DNA of 64,000 bases, taken from Spongospora subterranea (lineage: Eukaryota > Endomyxa > Phytomyxea > Plasmodiophorida > Plasmodiophoridae). Positions 21,948 to 33,253 of the stretch are shown piece after piece. Position numbers and translations under genes: made by a program. The notes beneath the pieces were generated by a model. The model was not told the DNA's origin. It saw only the letters and a program-made list of their open reading frames with translations, and did not search any database. The stretch is taken from assembly GCA_900404475.1 (NCBI GenBank), contig OUQQ01000057.1, forward strand, positions 1-64,000. Reading direction: 5' to 3'. Every line of letters begins with the position of its first letter. Positions within the stretch are counted from its first letter, which is position 1.

Positions 21948-22176
21948 GAACCTTCTCAACCCTTTCGGAATGTGCCGGGAAAACCCGTGCTGTAGAAGAA
22001 ATCCGTGGCCAAAGTCAAGTTCGGACAACGGGTTGCGGTCTTACAGTACTGTACATTTGTGACTGCAGCCTCTTCACCAAATGCCCTTGGACAGTCCTTG
22101 GACTGGCTGAGCCCGACTGTAAAGAACAGGTCTGGAATTTTCCAAACCAATTATCGGTTTCCGCATCAGAATGTTC
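21948..22176 (-). promoter_or_regulatory. Heat-shock elements upstream of HSP70
   Basis: Inverted GAAnnTTC units, the core of heat-shock factor binding sites, occur at 21948-21955 (GAACCTTC), 22135-22142 (GAATTTTC) and 22169-22176 (GAATGTTC, followed by TG-G). They lie 130-360 bp upstream of the HSP70 ATG. Presence is seen directly; the regulatory role follows from the known HSF site and gene context. Confidence 0.55.
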
Positions 22177-22179
22177 TGG

Positions 22180-23069
22180 GTATGATCCGTTTTGTCGTGT
22201 TTGGCAAAAATGGCAGATTAGAGCAGGGCCGCAATTCATGCATTTACTGATGCTGAGTTATAGCGTCGACAGATCAAGTCCACAACAAATCCCAGGAATC
22301 GTTTTGTAAAGACTGAAAGAATAGTGTTGCAAAGCAGGCGATTATCATAACGTTCCCAATCTGCATATACCGTTATTGACGAAACAGCTGCTTCTCAGAT
22401 TTTTGACGGTCTGTCCTCCATTTTATAAATTGAGGCGGTTGATAATCAAAGCATCAGGATCAAACGCATTATGATTAGCTAAAATATCAAATGCAAGCAA
22501 CGCGTTAGGATCCAGCATCTCCTGATGCTTTGACTGTAAACCCAATCAATTCATCACATAGAGGCATGAACGTAAAGAATCTCAAGAGCGGCTGGTTTGT
22601 CAACGGAGCACAATCTTCAAATGATAGATGGCGTCCAGTAAATGGTTCATCAGATTCTTGAAAACAGAGGTTTGTGGCCTAGCCGGTGTTAATCTTTGGC
22701 TGTGGCACGGAAGCTGCTTCAGTAGTCGACCGGATTTTTTATAACAGAAAGAATGGTTGACAAAATATCACTGTGAATTCAACCTTGTAGAAATATATAG
22801 AGAAGGTTCCAGAACCAGCTCGTGTTTACGTTGGCGCTGGCTCCCTTGCCTTTGGAACATTTCCGGAGAAATCCCAGGGATGCATTCGATTGAATTACGG
22901 TCAGTATTCAACGGGTTCTCCAGTTGAGCGTGCTACGCGTGCAAATTTTGAATGACTCCGTCCAGCTCAAATGATGATAAAGAGGTCAATACTATTGTTG
23001 CTGTTTTCTCTGAGGTTTCGTCTCCGTTACCTGCACGGTATATGAAAATCGCCTTTTTTTTTACACGGT
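22180..23069. other. Intergenic region between divergent HSP70 and 7TM-RGS genes
   Basis: About 0.9 kb with scattered stops in all frames and no recognisable coding or RNA feature. It presumably holds the promoter of the plus-strand gene at 23070. Confidence 0.6.
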
Positions 23070-24886
23070 ATGGACGGCCGACAAATCCTGCACAAATTCC
23101 CTAAAGACGTGTCCCCAACTAATAACAACTAGATATTTTTCAGCCTGATCCAACCGTGTACAAGCCCATCTTCGCTTTCAGAAGTGATACGCTTGATATT
23201 CCAAGTTTATTTCGCATGGAAGCATACCAATTCGTGTATTTATTCTCATTAGCTGCTTCGATTGCATATTTAGTGCCAAGCATCATCATACTTGTTAGGT
23301 CGAGGAATCTTCATGCTGTAAGGTGTCGCCGGCCAGACATTCTCATGATCGTTAGCATATCTTATCTTCTCGACATGATAATCTCATGCGTCCTGCATGC
23401 CTTACCTTTGAGTTATCGATGGGTTGGAATCACCGGTATGATTGCCAAGATTACCTTCAATGACATTGTCCAGTCGTGTTTGGCTATTATTGTTCTTTCA
23501 CTGTCAGCGATATTCAACATGAATAAGAAGAGGATTGGTATTGGCCAGTTGGGAGAATCATTGCAGTTGACCGATGTCGAGAAGGATAAAGCCGTTTCAG
23601 AGATGATCAAATGGATCGATTGGTGCAAATTCACCCTTTCACTTAAGTTTTCTCTGATCGTTATATTCATGAGTTTTGCCGTCATGAGTGTTTGCGTCCT
23701 AATCATAATCACTGAATCTGATGATTCATACCTCGTGGATACTGTTGAATGTCGCAGGATGAATGATATCACATGTTATCGACTCAGCTTACTCGGTTCA
23801 GTAAAGACCGCGTTATTCCTCATCGTCGTATTGATTTTAATATTTCGTCTACGAGTGTTCGTCGACGAGCTCGGTCTAAAGCGAAATGTTATGCATGTTA
23901 CAATATATTCGTTGATCTCGTTCGCTTTGCTTTGGATCATTGAAAATTTCGTCGATCGAGATCTCAAACCTGGTTGGCACCTCAGCGAGCTCCTATTGAT
24001 CATGTTTTTCGCTCCCGGTGGTTTCATGCTCCTGGTTACTCAACCTATCGTGAAAGAGTTGAAGAGCACTCAACGTCGCCACCGTCGTGTTGATGTGCCG
24101 GATGCTCATTTGATATTCGAAGGATTTCTCTCCACTGCTGAAGGGTTCTCCTCTTTTCGAGAGTATCTTCAGAAGGAGCTCTGTGTCGGTACGTCCAATG
24201 GTATGATTCAAACTTCTTATTGACAACTAAATTGTTTGGTCGTTTTCAGAAAATTTGTTATTTTGGAAAGCAATTAATGACTTATGCCGAGTGGCTCCTA
24301 CTTCTACCGACACCGATGTCGCTGAAGCCGCTGACGCAATTTATCAAGTAAGCAACTTCGATTCTTCTGCTGATGACTAAAACGTTCTACTTTCTAGATG
24401 TATTTAGCGCCAAATGCCCCTGTAAGTCTATACGATTTGAGTTATAATTACGGTCTGATAGGCGGCTGGTAGATCGGAATTTTCCTGCCCGAAACTATGA
24501 GTGATTTTTATTCACAGCTTACCTTCAAGCGCCGAGTCAGTATTGCTGGTATCAAAATTGAAGTGGTGCATGAAAAGTCGCAATCATTGGACCCAGTACA
24601 GAAATGGAAGCCAATTGATATGTTGGTATTCAAAGCAGCCCAAAACGAAGTTTTAGCTACTATGAGAACCGGAGCATTCGAGAGATATCTCCAAAACAAA
24701 ACAAATAATCAACTGTGGATGAATTATCTTCAATCTCGACAAGCGCACAATATGTACGAATCGATAATAGCCTCAAAGGGTGTGTCTCCGCCGATTCATC
24801 GGAAGCGATCCACTATCACCAATTTTACTGGTGATATGCCCGGGATTCAGACTGGCAATCCTCAAGACTCAATCTTACCTTCGTAG
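23070..24886 (+). CDS. Seven-transmembrane protein fused to an RGS domain
   Basis: Exons 23070-23108, 23144-24188, 24250-24347, 24398-24421 and 24473-24886 give about 539 residues. The first exon (MDGRQILHKFPKD) is joined through a 35-nt intron with ACTAATAAC before the acceptor. Seven hydrophobic helices occupy about residues 45-315 (for example YLFSLAASIAYLVPSIIILV). An RGS domain follows: FEGFLSTAEGFSSFREYLQK, ENLLFWKAINDLCR, then AQNEVLATMRTGAFERYLQN. RGS domains speed GTP hydrolysis by G-alpha, so the protein should couple membrane sensing to G-protein shut-off. Known parallels are plant RGS1 and fungal GprK-type receptors. The 24-nt exon is very small. The ligand is unknown. Confidence 0.85.
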
Positions 24887-25108
24887 GATTATCACCATTT
24901 TCAAATTGGTCAATCGTTTGATATTCCATACCTTTTCATAGGCTTGGCGATACCGAGGAAACAAGGCAAGCAGCTCCGAGTGAAGGGAATGAATTTTAGT
25001 CATCTTCACGACATTAAAATACAAAAATAATTGCGTAAATGCACAGTCTGCTTATGATACTTACGACCGATTGAGATCGCCCAGGAATTGCTGAAGGAAC
25101 ACACTCTC

Positions 25109-25915
25109 ATGAGGGGTGTTGATGGCTCCTTTGAACAAAAGGCGCATCGCCGGGTGGCGTCGTTTTTTGGTGGCTTACTCAAATTGGTTGGCACGGGGAA
25201 GGTTTTCGATATGAGTATGGGTTTGGTAAATATTGTTGAGTACAATGATAGAAAGTGCCTTTACTGTCGTGTTAGGTTGTCGCTGGGTGTTTTTCAAGCT
25301 TAGTCAAATCCCTCGCTGATAACCTTGTTGCCCCGACTGTTTCGTTCTTTTTGCGTATGACCATACAACCAAATACTGTTTCGGAGTGAATGACACGAAT
25401 AGTGTAGCCATAGAAGGAATGTTGAAAAATATGTTTATCGTTCTCCAATGTGGACCGCCTGCTACCATATGCTCTTATGATTCGGTGGAAATGGGTCAGT
25501 TGTTTCTCAGCTTTGTATCCTATCAGTTTTAAGAGTATTCCATTTGTGATAGCGGCCAAAGCAGGGGCTGTGACATTGTAAGTATACAAACTCTTCCATT
25601 TTTGTTGTTTTCCAATTGCATTGCAGGAATTGGGGTGCATTCTTCCAGGCATGTTTAAATGCTTCCATACTTATCTTAGCAGTATATATTGTCGCCAACG
25701 GTAATGAAAAACAAACTGCTCCCCACATGGATTGTGATATGAATGGCCATGCAGTGTACAATTCGACCTTTGCCGAGATTCGATTAAGTCAACGAACTTG
25801 CCCATTCTGCGACAGCGTAATATCCACATGTGCAGCAAAATGCCCATATTGTACTTCGGAGGTCCAGCCTGAGGTCATCGAACAACTGCATGGGAAAAAC
25901 CTTCATAACTACTAA
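25109..25915 (+). CDS. mscL: Large-conductance mechanosensitive channel (MscL) with C-terminal zinc ribbon
   Basis: Spliced MscL homologue. Exon 25109-25225 encodes FFGGLLKLVGTGKVFDMSMG. It joins through GTAAAT...GTGTTAG to exon 25276-25354, which completes TM1 and its following segment (VVAGCFSSLVKSLADNLVAP). A third exon from 25414 encodes the loop (NMFIVLQ). The exon ending at 25577 gives AAKAGAVTL and splices to 25627-25915 with TM2 (NWGAFFQACLNASILILAVY). The C terminus has CPFCDSV and CPYCTSEV, a four-cysteine zinc-ribbon-like motif seen in some MscL proteins. MscL opens under membrane tension as an osmotic safety valve. The intron between about 25470 and 25530 is not exactly placed. 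The start could lie further upstream. Confidence 0.75.
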
Positions 25916-26040
25916 TTAAACTAAGTTGCTTGGCCATTCACAGTAATGTCAAACAGAACAGCATAGGCAAACTCCATCCAAAGCAAAGAGCTTATTTGAA
26001 ACCGTGTTCCTCATGAATGGTGCTCTAATATCAGGCGTAG

Positions 26041-26176
26041 CACTGGGTGATTGAATGATCTTGGGCCTGGCGCATCATGTGGAGTGCTGCCGGCCTGATG
26101 CGAGGTAACGAAGCCAGGAGTGAAGTGATGCCCAGTCAGTGACCCTCGAATAACAGTCACCGTATTACTCTGTTAC
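26041..26176. ncRNA. Candidate structured RNA element
   Basis: Nested complementary segments are visible. ACTGGG (26042-26047) pairs CCCAGT (26131-26136), CCTGG (26066-26070) pairs CCAGG (26114-26118), and CGCATCA (26071-26077) pairs TGATGCG (26096-26102). A second hairpin pairs TAACAG (26151-26156) with CTGTTA (26170-26175). The region lies in a gap between two genes on the plus strand. No known RNA family is recognised, and chance pairing is possible. Confidence 0.25.
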
Positions 26177-26293
26177 CTGGCATAGAGTTAGGAACTTAAG
26201 ATACTGTCGTTACATAGTGTAACCCACTTTATCAAAGCAATAACAAGCCATAACGCTCGAGTATGATTTCACTTTAATCAGGTCGGTTACATT

Positions 26294-26842
26294 ATGGTGT
26301 GTTCGGTTGCCGCACTGTCAAATACCAGCAGCGAGGAAGCCAGGGAACTTCGAAGATCTCGTCGGAAACGATGCATGCCTACTCAAAAAGCAGTTCAACA
26401 CAACCCTAAACTTGTCGTTGATCAGCCCGGGAAAAGGGCAACCAAGTCAACATTGCGGACGGTGGCAAGATGTAATCATCAAACCAATCAAAAGACAAGA
26501 GGAGATGCCTCAAGCATAGAAGCTAGCATGTCTATGTCGGAATCTATACCGGCGCCTTCCCAAATTTCTGGCGGTGGGGCTGTTATGAAGGCAGAAAATA
26601 ACTTATCCAAGACCGATGCAATATACAAACGAGAGTACATGAGGAAGTACCGAATAATGTAGGACGTTTGCATTTCCTCTTTGCGTGTTTTCATATATAT
26701 TCTCAGACAAAGAGAGCGTTTACAATCTCTTCCTGAATCCGATAAACAGCTAAGGTTGGAAAAGATCCGGGCAGGCGTTCGTGAACGTGTCCGTCGATTT
26801 CGCTTACGAAAGTCGCTTGGTATCACATCCGAAAACGATTGA
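26294..26842 (+). CDS. Small basic protein, unknown function
   Basis: Exons 26294-26658 and 26707-26842 (donor GTAGGA, acceptor TTCTCAG) give 166 residues. The protein is strongly basic, with RRSRRKR near the N terminus, a Ser-rich middle, and a highly charged C-terminal helix spanning the splice (YKREYMRKYR, then EKIRAGVRERVRRFRLRKSL). This suggests nucleic-acid binding or nuclear location, but no known domain is recognised. An acceptor-like TTAATCAG just before the start hints at an upstream non-coding or coding exon. Confidence 0.5.
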
Positions 26843-27133
26843 TGAACAATGGATCTACTGTGTATAAATTGTGTTGAATTTTAGTATTGTCTTTAATATG
26901 GGATGCTATTCATAATAAACCTCATGTGGCATTCAACCGCTTCGATTAAAATTGGTATTGTTGCAGACGCGGTGCTCTGTGGACGCGGATGTGAATCTGA
27001 GGGATGAATCGTATAGCAGTGTGTATATGTTTCGTAACCCATAACCTGTAGCGATGCGGCCTCTCTTGTCTATAGCTCTACACGAGAAGTTGTCATTATT
27101 CAACTCCTTCTGCAAAGACGTTTCCAGAACCGT

Positions 27134-29177
27134 ATGTCGGACACACAGGTGAGATCCAGTCAGGAAGGAGGTAAAACGATCGCGGAACAAACCGATCTGT
27201 ACGGCAATCACAGCTTGCCAAAGAAACAGTCCTTGACTATAGGCTCCGTATGTAGCAAGCCAAAATTTCAAACGATTTTTCAACATCATTTTAGAATGCG
27301 CAAACGGCGCAAAAAACGTGGCTCAACGCATGGGAAGATCCTCTGGCAAATGTTCGCATATCTCCTGGTTGTTTGATAACCGCAGACCTAACAGGGGATG
27401 GAGATTTCAAGATCATGATCGCCCAAAGCAACCGTTTGTTGAGGGTTTTTAAGGGGAAGACCATCATATCGGAAATGTCCCTCCTCGACGAACCCACAGC
27501 AATCGAGGCTCTTTATCATGAAGTTGGGACTCCACAGATTCCTATGATAGCGATTGCATCGGGGCCCACCCTTTATATATATAGGAATCTGAGGCAAGTT
27601 TCTTTTTAAAACTCAAACATTGAACAAACAATGACGCTAGAAACAGGCCGTTTTATAAGTTCATCGTGCCGCCGATTGATCCATCTGTTGAAGAAGCAGA
27701 TATATGGATGCGTCTACAGAATGATTCAGTAACTGCTGACTCTGCTGCAAATGAATTATCAATATTATCGCATAATGGAACAAATCTTTGTTCGCGCTCC
27801 AAACGGTTGCTACAATTCGATAATCCATCAGCTCGTAGTTCGTATGTCCGGTCTGTTAAAGAAACTTCCTTACAAGATTCGTCTCCAATAACGTGCATGT
27901 CGTCGTTGAACAAATCATCAGAAGAGGAGCGGGCGGTAAGTCTTGCCATACTTGGCACAGAATCAGGGCACATCATCATTCTGACCCAAACCGCAATGAA
28001 AATTGCCAAGCAGGTACATAACTTTAAAAATGTTGAATGTTGTTCTCAAACAATGACCGGTCAGATCGACATTGGAAGCGTTCCCGCCTTTTTAGACACA
28101 TCCGGGGTTTTTGACGTAAATTATCGCATTGTGGTTGGATGTCGCAACTGTCGAGTTTATTCAATCAAGAACGGAAAAACGGCGGGCAACGTCATCGAGA
28201 CTGAGAGTGAAGTGTGCGGCGTGCTTGTATTTGCGAAGCACGTCCTCGTTGCATGCATGAATGATGCATTTTATGGATATAATGTGAAAGGTAGCCTGAC
28301 TTTCACCGTCCAGCTTCCCCATACTATCACTGCGTTTTCTAAATTCCAATTGAAACGCGCATCTGTACTGCACGGTGCAATGATTGCTCTTAGCAATGGG
28401 GAGGTCGGTTTGCACCACTGAATCGTGTTAAAAAAAATATTCTGATTTGCTAAAAAGGTACGTCTCTACGATGGCAACCAAGTGCTGGCTTCTGTCAGCG
28501 CAGGCTCTGCAGTTGTATCTATGAAGTTTGGTCAATGCGGTAGAGAAGATGCGACCTTGATCATGGTCACGGTATCTGGATCCATCGTCGTAAAAATATT
28601 ACAAAGGCAGGCTCAACTAGATTCTAAACCAACAGCTGGGAACAACGGAGGATCATCAGTTGAACAAGATCATCTGTTGCAAATTCCCAAGCGAACTCAA
28701 TTATATGTCGATCAAATGAATCGCGAGAGAGAAAATGCTGCCAAAATGCACTTAGTATTTCAGCGCGACCTTGCCCTCTTGCGACTTTCAACAGCTCGGG
28801 AATTCATCAAAGTAATCACTAAAGGGCAAGGGACCATATCAAATGTTGGGTCCAATCTTCGCCTAAGCGTCCAAGTACTGGGTATGGGCCCTAAGTTCAA
28901 AATAAGGTTGACATTCAAGAATAACAGCAATGCTGCATTATTCAACGTTCCAGTAAGCTTATATTTTGACCAGAAATTGTATTCAACTGATAAATCCTGC
29001 ATGAATATCCCGATTATCGTGCCATCCGTGAACTTTCATACAGATATCACTGTAATCGCATCAACAAGCACATTAGAGTCGGCGAGAGAGATTAGGATTA
29101 TAGTTTGCGCTCCCAACTCGTCAATGCCGATCATTAATGCTGTAGTCGTTATGCCATTAACGGACTCGAAATTATAG
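27134..29177 (+). CDS. BBS1: Bardet-Biedl syndrome 1 protein
   Basis: Exons 27134-27148, 27295-27593, 27647-28013, 28065-28403 and 28458-29177 give 579 residues, close to animal BBS1 (593). BBS1 is a beta-propeller subunit of the BBSome, the coat that carries membrane proteins into and out of cilia, and contacts the GTPase ARL6. Matching segments include NAWEDPLANVRI, ADLTGDGDFKIMIAQ, IASGPTLYIYRNLRPFYKF, VPAFLDTSGVFDVNYR, GREDATLIMVTVSGSIVVKI, and KRTQLYVDQMNRERE. The second intron uses a GC donor (AG|GCAAGT at 27594), which alone restores the conserved NLRPFYKF. The first exon is only five codons and is the least certain part. Confidence 0.93.
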
Positions 29178-29265
29178 CCGAGCACGCAATTCCAAAATAA
29201 ACCCAGACAAAATCTATACTGTTAATATTTGAGATAAATATGAAAATACAATGTCAAATATATAA

Positions 29266-31129
29266 TTATTGGTAAACTGGTTCGAAATCAGATTCACCGA
29301 ATGATTCTTCAGTATTAAAGGATTGCATATGATCTTTTAAACTGGCCTCAAGTCGCTCTATTCCAGAAAGGGCAGAGCGTGATTCAGGCGTGAGACTCAG
29401 CGCGGTATGATAATGAATGAGGGCGCGATCAATGTTGCCACTTTGAGCATAAACTCCTGCAAGTTTTGTGTGCATAACGTCAGTTGGATGGTGAGCGAGA
29501 TGCTGCTCTAACAAAGCAATAGCTTCCGGAAACTGCTTTTGTGCAATGCACAATTTGACTAGAGCAAGTACCGCGTCAATACACTTCGGATCGATTGACA
29601 GTGCCTTCATGAAAGCTTTGCCCGCTTTTTCGCGACCTTCAGGAGTTCGTGAAAGCACGGTACCAAAGAGAGTTAATGCCCTGGCGTTTCTAGGAAGTGC
29701 CTGAATGGCGGCCTTAGCGATGAATAATGCATCATTGAATTGCGGCAATGCCAAATAGCTTTCCACCAATCCCGTATATGCATCAAGTTCACGCCAATCG
29801 ATCTGATGAGCTTGTTTATAAGCTTGTACTGCCGCTTCAGCGCTGCCCATAGCAAGAGAGATGAATCCCTTGACTAGATATGCAGCAATATGTCGAGGAG
29901 CCAGAGAAATCGCCTTATCCAAGAACTTGATAGCTGCAATGACAGTCAAAATTGAGCATCCACAATTATTTGAAAACAGTTTTCCATACCCCTTTCTCGA
30001 TCTCCCCGTTGATCGCAATATAATGCGACAGCCACCCACGGCTCAGGTCTCGATTGATCTAGATTTAACAAAGTCTGTGTAATGGATCCTGAGCATTGCA
30101 GTCAACTCAGCAGTAAATTCAAGACACGAAGAAAATACCGAGCTCAGATGCCTGACTCCTCATTCGGAGAACCCAAGCATACATATCCATGAATTCTAAA
30201 GCGTAAGGGTCACACTGATGCGCGAGACTGAAAGTTGTGCGGGCGTCATCAGCATCCGATAAATGCAATTGAGTGCTGGCTTTGTGTATCAGCAAATTAT
30301 AATTGTTAGGAAATCGTAGTGAGAGCATTGAGAACGTCGCTAACGCTGAGCGATGTTCGTGAAGGGCGGATTTGCCATGGGCATCTAATAGGTTGCTGAT
30401 CCATTGATGAGTGCTTTTCTTGTATGGTGCCGAAACGGTAGATGAATCAACACCTAGCTGATTGAAACTGTTTTCAGACTTATTATGGACATGACGAAAC
30501 TGAAAATGGCACTGACTTTGATTAAAGCGATGGCGGCAGATATGGCCATTGGATTTCCCTCCAAAACTTTCCGATACTCCAAAATAGCGGCTTTGGTCCT
30601 TCCTGCTTTCTGGTAAAGCGATGCCAGCAATTGATGGCATTGCAAACTCTTCTGACTTATGGCTTCGAGAACGTCAATCGCACCTTTGTCATGGTCCGCA
30701 CCAAGATTGATTAAGGACAGAGCTATTTTCATTCGAATAGAGTCGGCGATGAGTGATCTATTATCGTTTGACGGTATAGTCCGATATAGCTGATTCAATT
30801 GAAGAGCCCCCTCGTACTTGCCAATAGCTCTTTGGTATTCTTTTAGACCATGAAATGAATCCCCCAGTAAAACTGTAGCCTCTAACAAACGAGAATACTC
30901 AGCAACTTGCAATATAAATTCAAATCTAAGACTGCCGACCGATTTGCTCAAGTCGTGCATCTTCGGTGCTTGCTAGTGGTTGCCCTTTGGCTTGACTAAC
31001 CAGGAACTGGCCAAGTAGCGCCGCGCTAGTATAGAGGTTTTGCTGCAGAAGTTCCTTCACCTCAATGAGCAACGGCAGCACTGATTGCCGTGGCCCGATC
31101 TGATTATCGAGCGCCGCCAACCCGAACAT
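29266..31129 (-). CDS. APC7: Anaphase-promoting complex subunit 7
   Basis: Exons 31129-30940, 30905-30517, 30457-30139, 30088-29990 and 29933-29266 give 554 residues, matching APC7 length. APC7 is a TPR scaffold of the anaphase-promoting ubiquitin ligase that helps hold the activator tail and APC3. TPR helices run throughout, for example LGDSFHGLKEYQRAIGKYEG, LASLYQKAGRTKAAILEYR, AIKFLDKAISLAPRH, and KLAGVYAQSGNIDRALIHYH. The segment DQSRPEPWVAVALYC aligns with the family PWVV region. The first intron is only 34 nt. The stop lies 89 bp from the convergent BBS1 stop. CDC20 lies directly upstream on the same strand. Confidence 0.88.
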
Positions 31130-31302
31130 TGGAGCAGATCACGGTCGAGATTGCACTAATGACGCTGTCGATCAAGTTCCAGCTCCGCTCCATGTCACTT
31201 TATATACACTTATCCCGACTCCACCCCCTAAGTTTGGCCTGCGTGGGCATGTTTGGTCAATGCAGCTCGATTGATAACATTTGACATTTTTTATTGATCT
31301 TT

Positions 31303-33253
31303 CTAGCGAATGCTCATGCTGTTCAATTTTCTTTCCGGTTTCTGATCAGAGCGCTTGGCGGACAGCCCTTTGACGTTGGGCTTCACTGGCTCGAAAACTT
31401 TCCAAAATCTCAAGGTCTCGTCGGCTGCGGCGGAGCACACAGTCGTTCCATCACTGGAGAGTGCAAGATGGAGAACCCTGGATGTGTGTCCAATTAAATC
31501 AGTCACTCGACCTAGTATGAAAATTCAGCGTATTTTGATGTCAAATTGAAGAAGCATCCAAACCTAGTGAAGGATATTTCCAGAGAGTTAGCTGATTCTT
31601 GGAGAATCCGTGAGCAGAAAGTATCTCGTTCTCATGAGGGTTCCACACCAGGCCGCAGACCTAAACCCGTCAATCTATCTAATCTTATCGTGTTGACAGT
31701 AATGAATACCTGTGAGTTGGTATCAATATGATTTAGGCAAGCTCCAGTTGTAGTGTTCCAAAAACGAATATGTCTATCAGAAGTACCGCCTCCGGTCGAC
31801 AGCAGATGACGACTATGTGGAGACCACGCAAGTGCCTAATGACGATAGTTTACTACTGAAATTTACCCAATGGCGAATCGATAACTGACCTTGACCGCTG
31901 CTGTATGATCGGTAAAGACGTGGCGCGGCTGTGAAGCTTGGTTGATTTCCCAGATATTGCATAAATTATCATTTCCTCCCGAAGCTAATTGGGTACCATC
32001 AGGGCTCCATGCCAGGCCACAAACCTTTGTTGGAAAAAGAAAATCAGAAAAGATTTGTGTGCAAATACAACTTGAATACCTCTAGACTGTGTCCAGAAAA
32101 TGTAGATATATGGTGTTCGCTAACCCGAACGTCGTGATTAAAAATGTTGGAGTCTCTGGAGCCACTAGAGAGAATATGCCTACTCACAGATTAAGCTTCG
32201 TTGATTACGCCCCATTATATGCTTACTTATTCCAAGCTAATGAGCAGACCCTGCCTTGATGGCCCTTCATTACTCTGACTTTTTTCTTGTTCTGAACGTC
32301 CCATAGCTGAACTTGCTTCGAGGTGGTCCCGATCGCGAGATGTGTTCCAGACGACATCCAGGAAACAGATGTGATATAGTCCTAGAAAGGGGTAAACATT
32401 GGCATCAGAGTGATATCACCGAGCAATACCTCATTCTCCACAGTTTCCATAAGCAACTCGATGTTGCCAGACTTCGCATCCCAAAGGTAAAGCGATTGAC
32501 CAAGTCCAACTGCCAGAAAATCTTTTGACGACCTAATTCAAGCTCCTATTCAGCGCAATTCTGGTGAGCATTGTCGCTACGACAAACCATTCAAGAAGAT
32601 TGACATAATAGTCATCTAAGAGATCAGGAGCGTCGAGCACCCTTTCCGCTGAAGAAGATACAAATCGATGGCGACGAACTTCCATAATAACTAAGTCCAG
32701 ATGTTGTAGAAAAAAAAAGGGAATGTCTGACCTTGAGGTATTCCAGATCCCGGCATCATTAACCGATTCTGTGTATAAAGAACTCTAAGATTGTTCTGAT
32801 GTTCTAAAGGAGGTTGTGGTGCCTTTTGCCTGAAGGACAAGATACGCATGCCGAATTTTGAAGGATCATTGCCGTTGGAACAGGTGTCGGGGAATAAAGA
32901 TCCGGTCAGATGATTTTGAAATCTAGAAATTCCCGTCAGTCAAAGACCATGGACCAATCAATAACAGATGGGGTTCCAACCGCTCTACTGAAACAGATTC
33001 TCCATCAGGAAGAGGTTGCCAGTTCTCTTTTGAAACCTAGAAATTTGCCATGAGAACATGTGCGGGTCGAAATCAATGCAATGATAAATACTCTGGCAGT
33101 TTGCTGCAACGCATGCACTTGTAAGTCTTGATCTAAGTTCGACCTGACTGGAATGAATCGGTCGGCAAAAGGTGTATTGCCTGTAGGTTTAGATTTAAAC
33201 GGTGTACGGGCCTTCCGTCCAGGAGTGTTAGAAGAACTCAATTGCTTCTCCAT
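31303..33253 (-). CDS. CDC20: CDC20, activator of the anaphase-promoting complex
   Basis: A gene cut by about ten short introns. The first exon (33253-33092) carries the C-box DRFIPVR; the next (from 33036) carries a KEN box (VSKENWQ). These are followed by [18 protein letters not shown] and [22 protein letters not shown]40 repeats then begin ([37 protein letters not shown]). The last exon reads [18 protein letters not shown], then [15 protein letters not shown], and ends in SIR, the Ile-Arg tail that docks on the APC. The AAADETLR wording fits CDC20 better than CDH1. Not every central splice site was placed. The stop lies 173 bp from the APC7 start on the same strand. Confidence 0.92.

Noticed and set aside
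24880..25245. Minus-strand pieces including MTKIHSLHSELLALFPRYRQ and a CAFC frame
   Set aside because: The CAFC part is antisense to the MscL first exon. The other piece is short, without a partner exon, and its stop would overlap the 7TM-RGS end.
25272..25652. Minus-strand 126-codon frame
   Set aside because: It lies opposite the MscL exons, whose plus-strand translation gives clear TM1 and TM2 matches.
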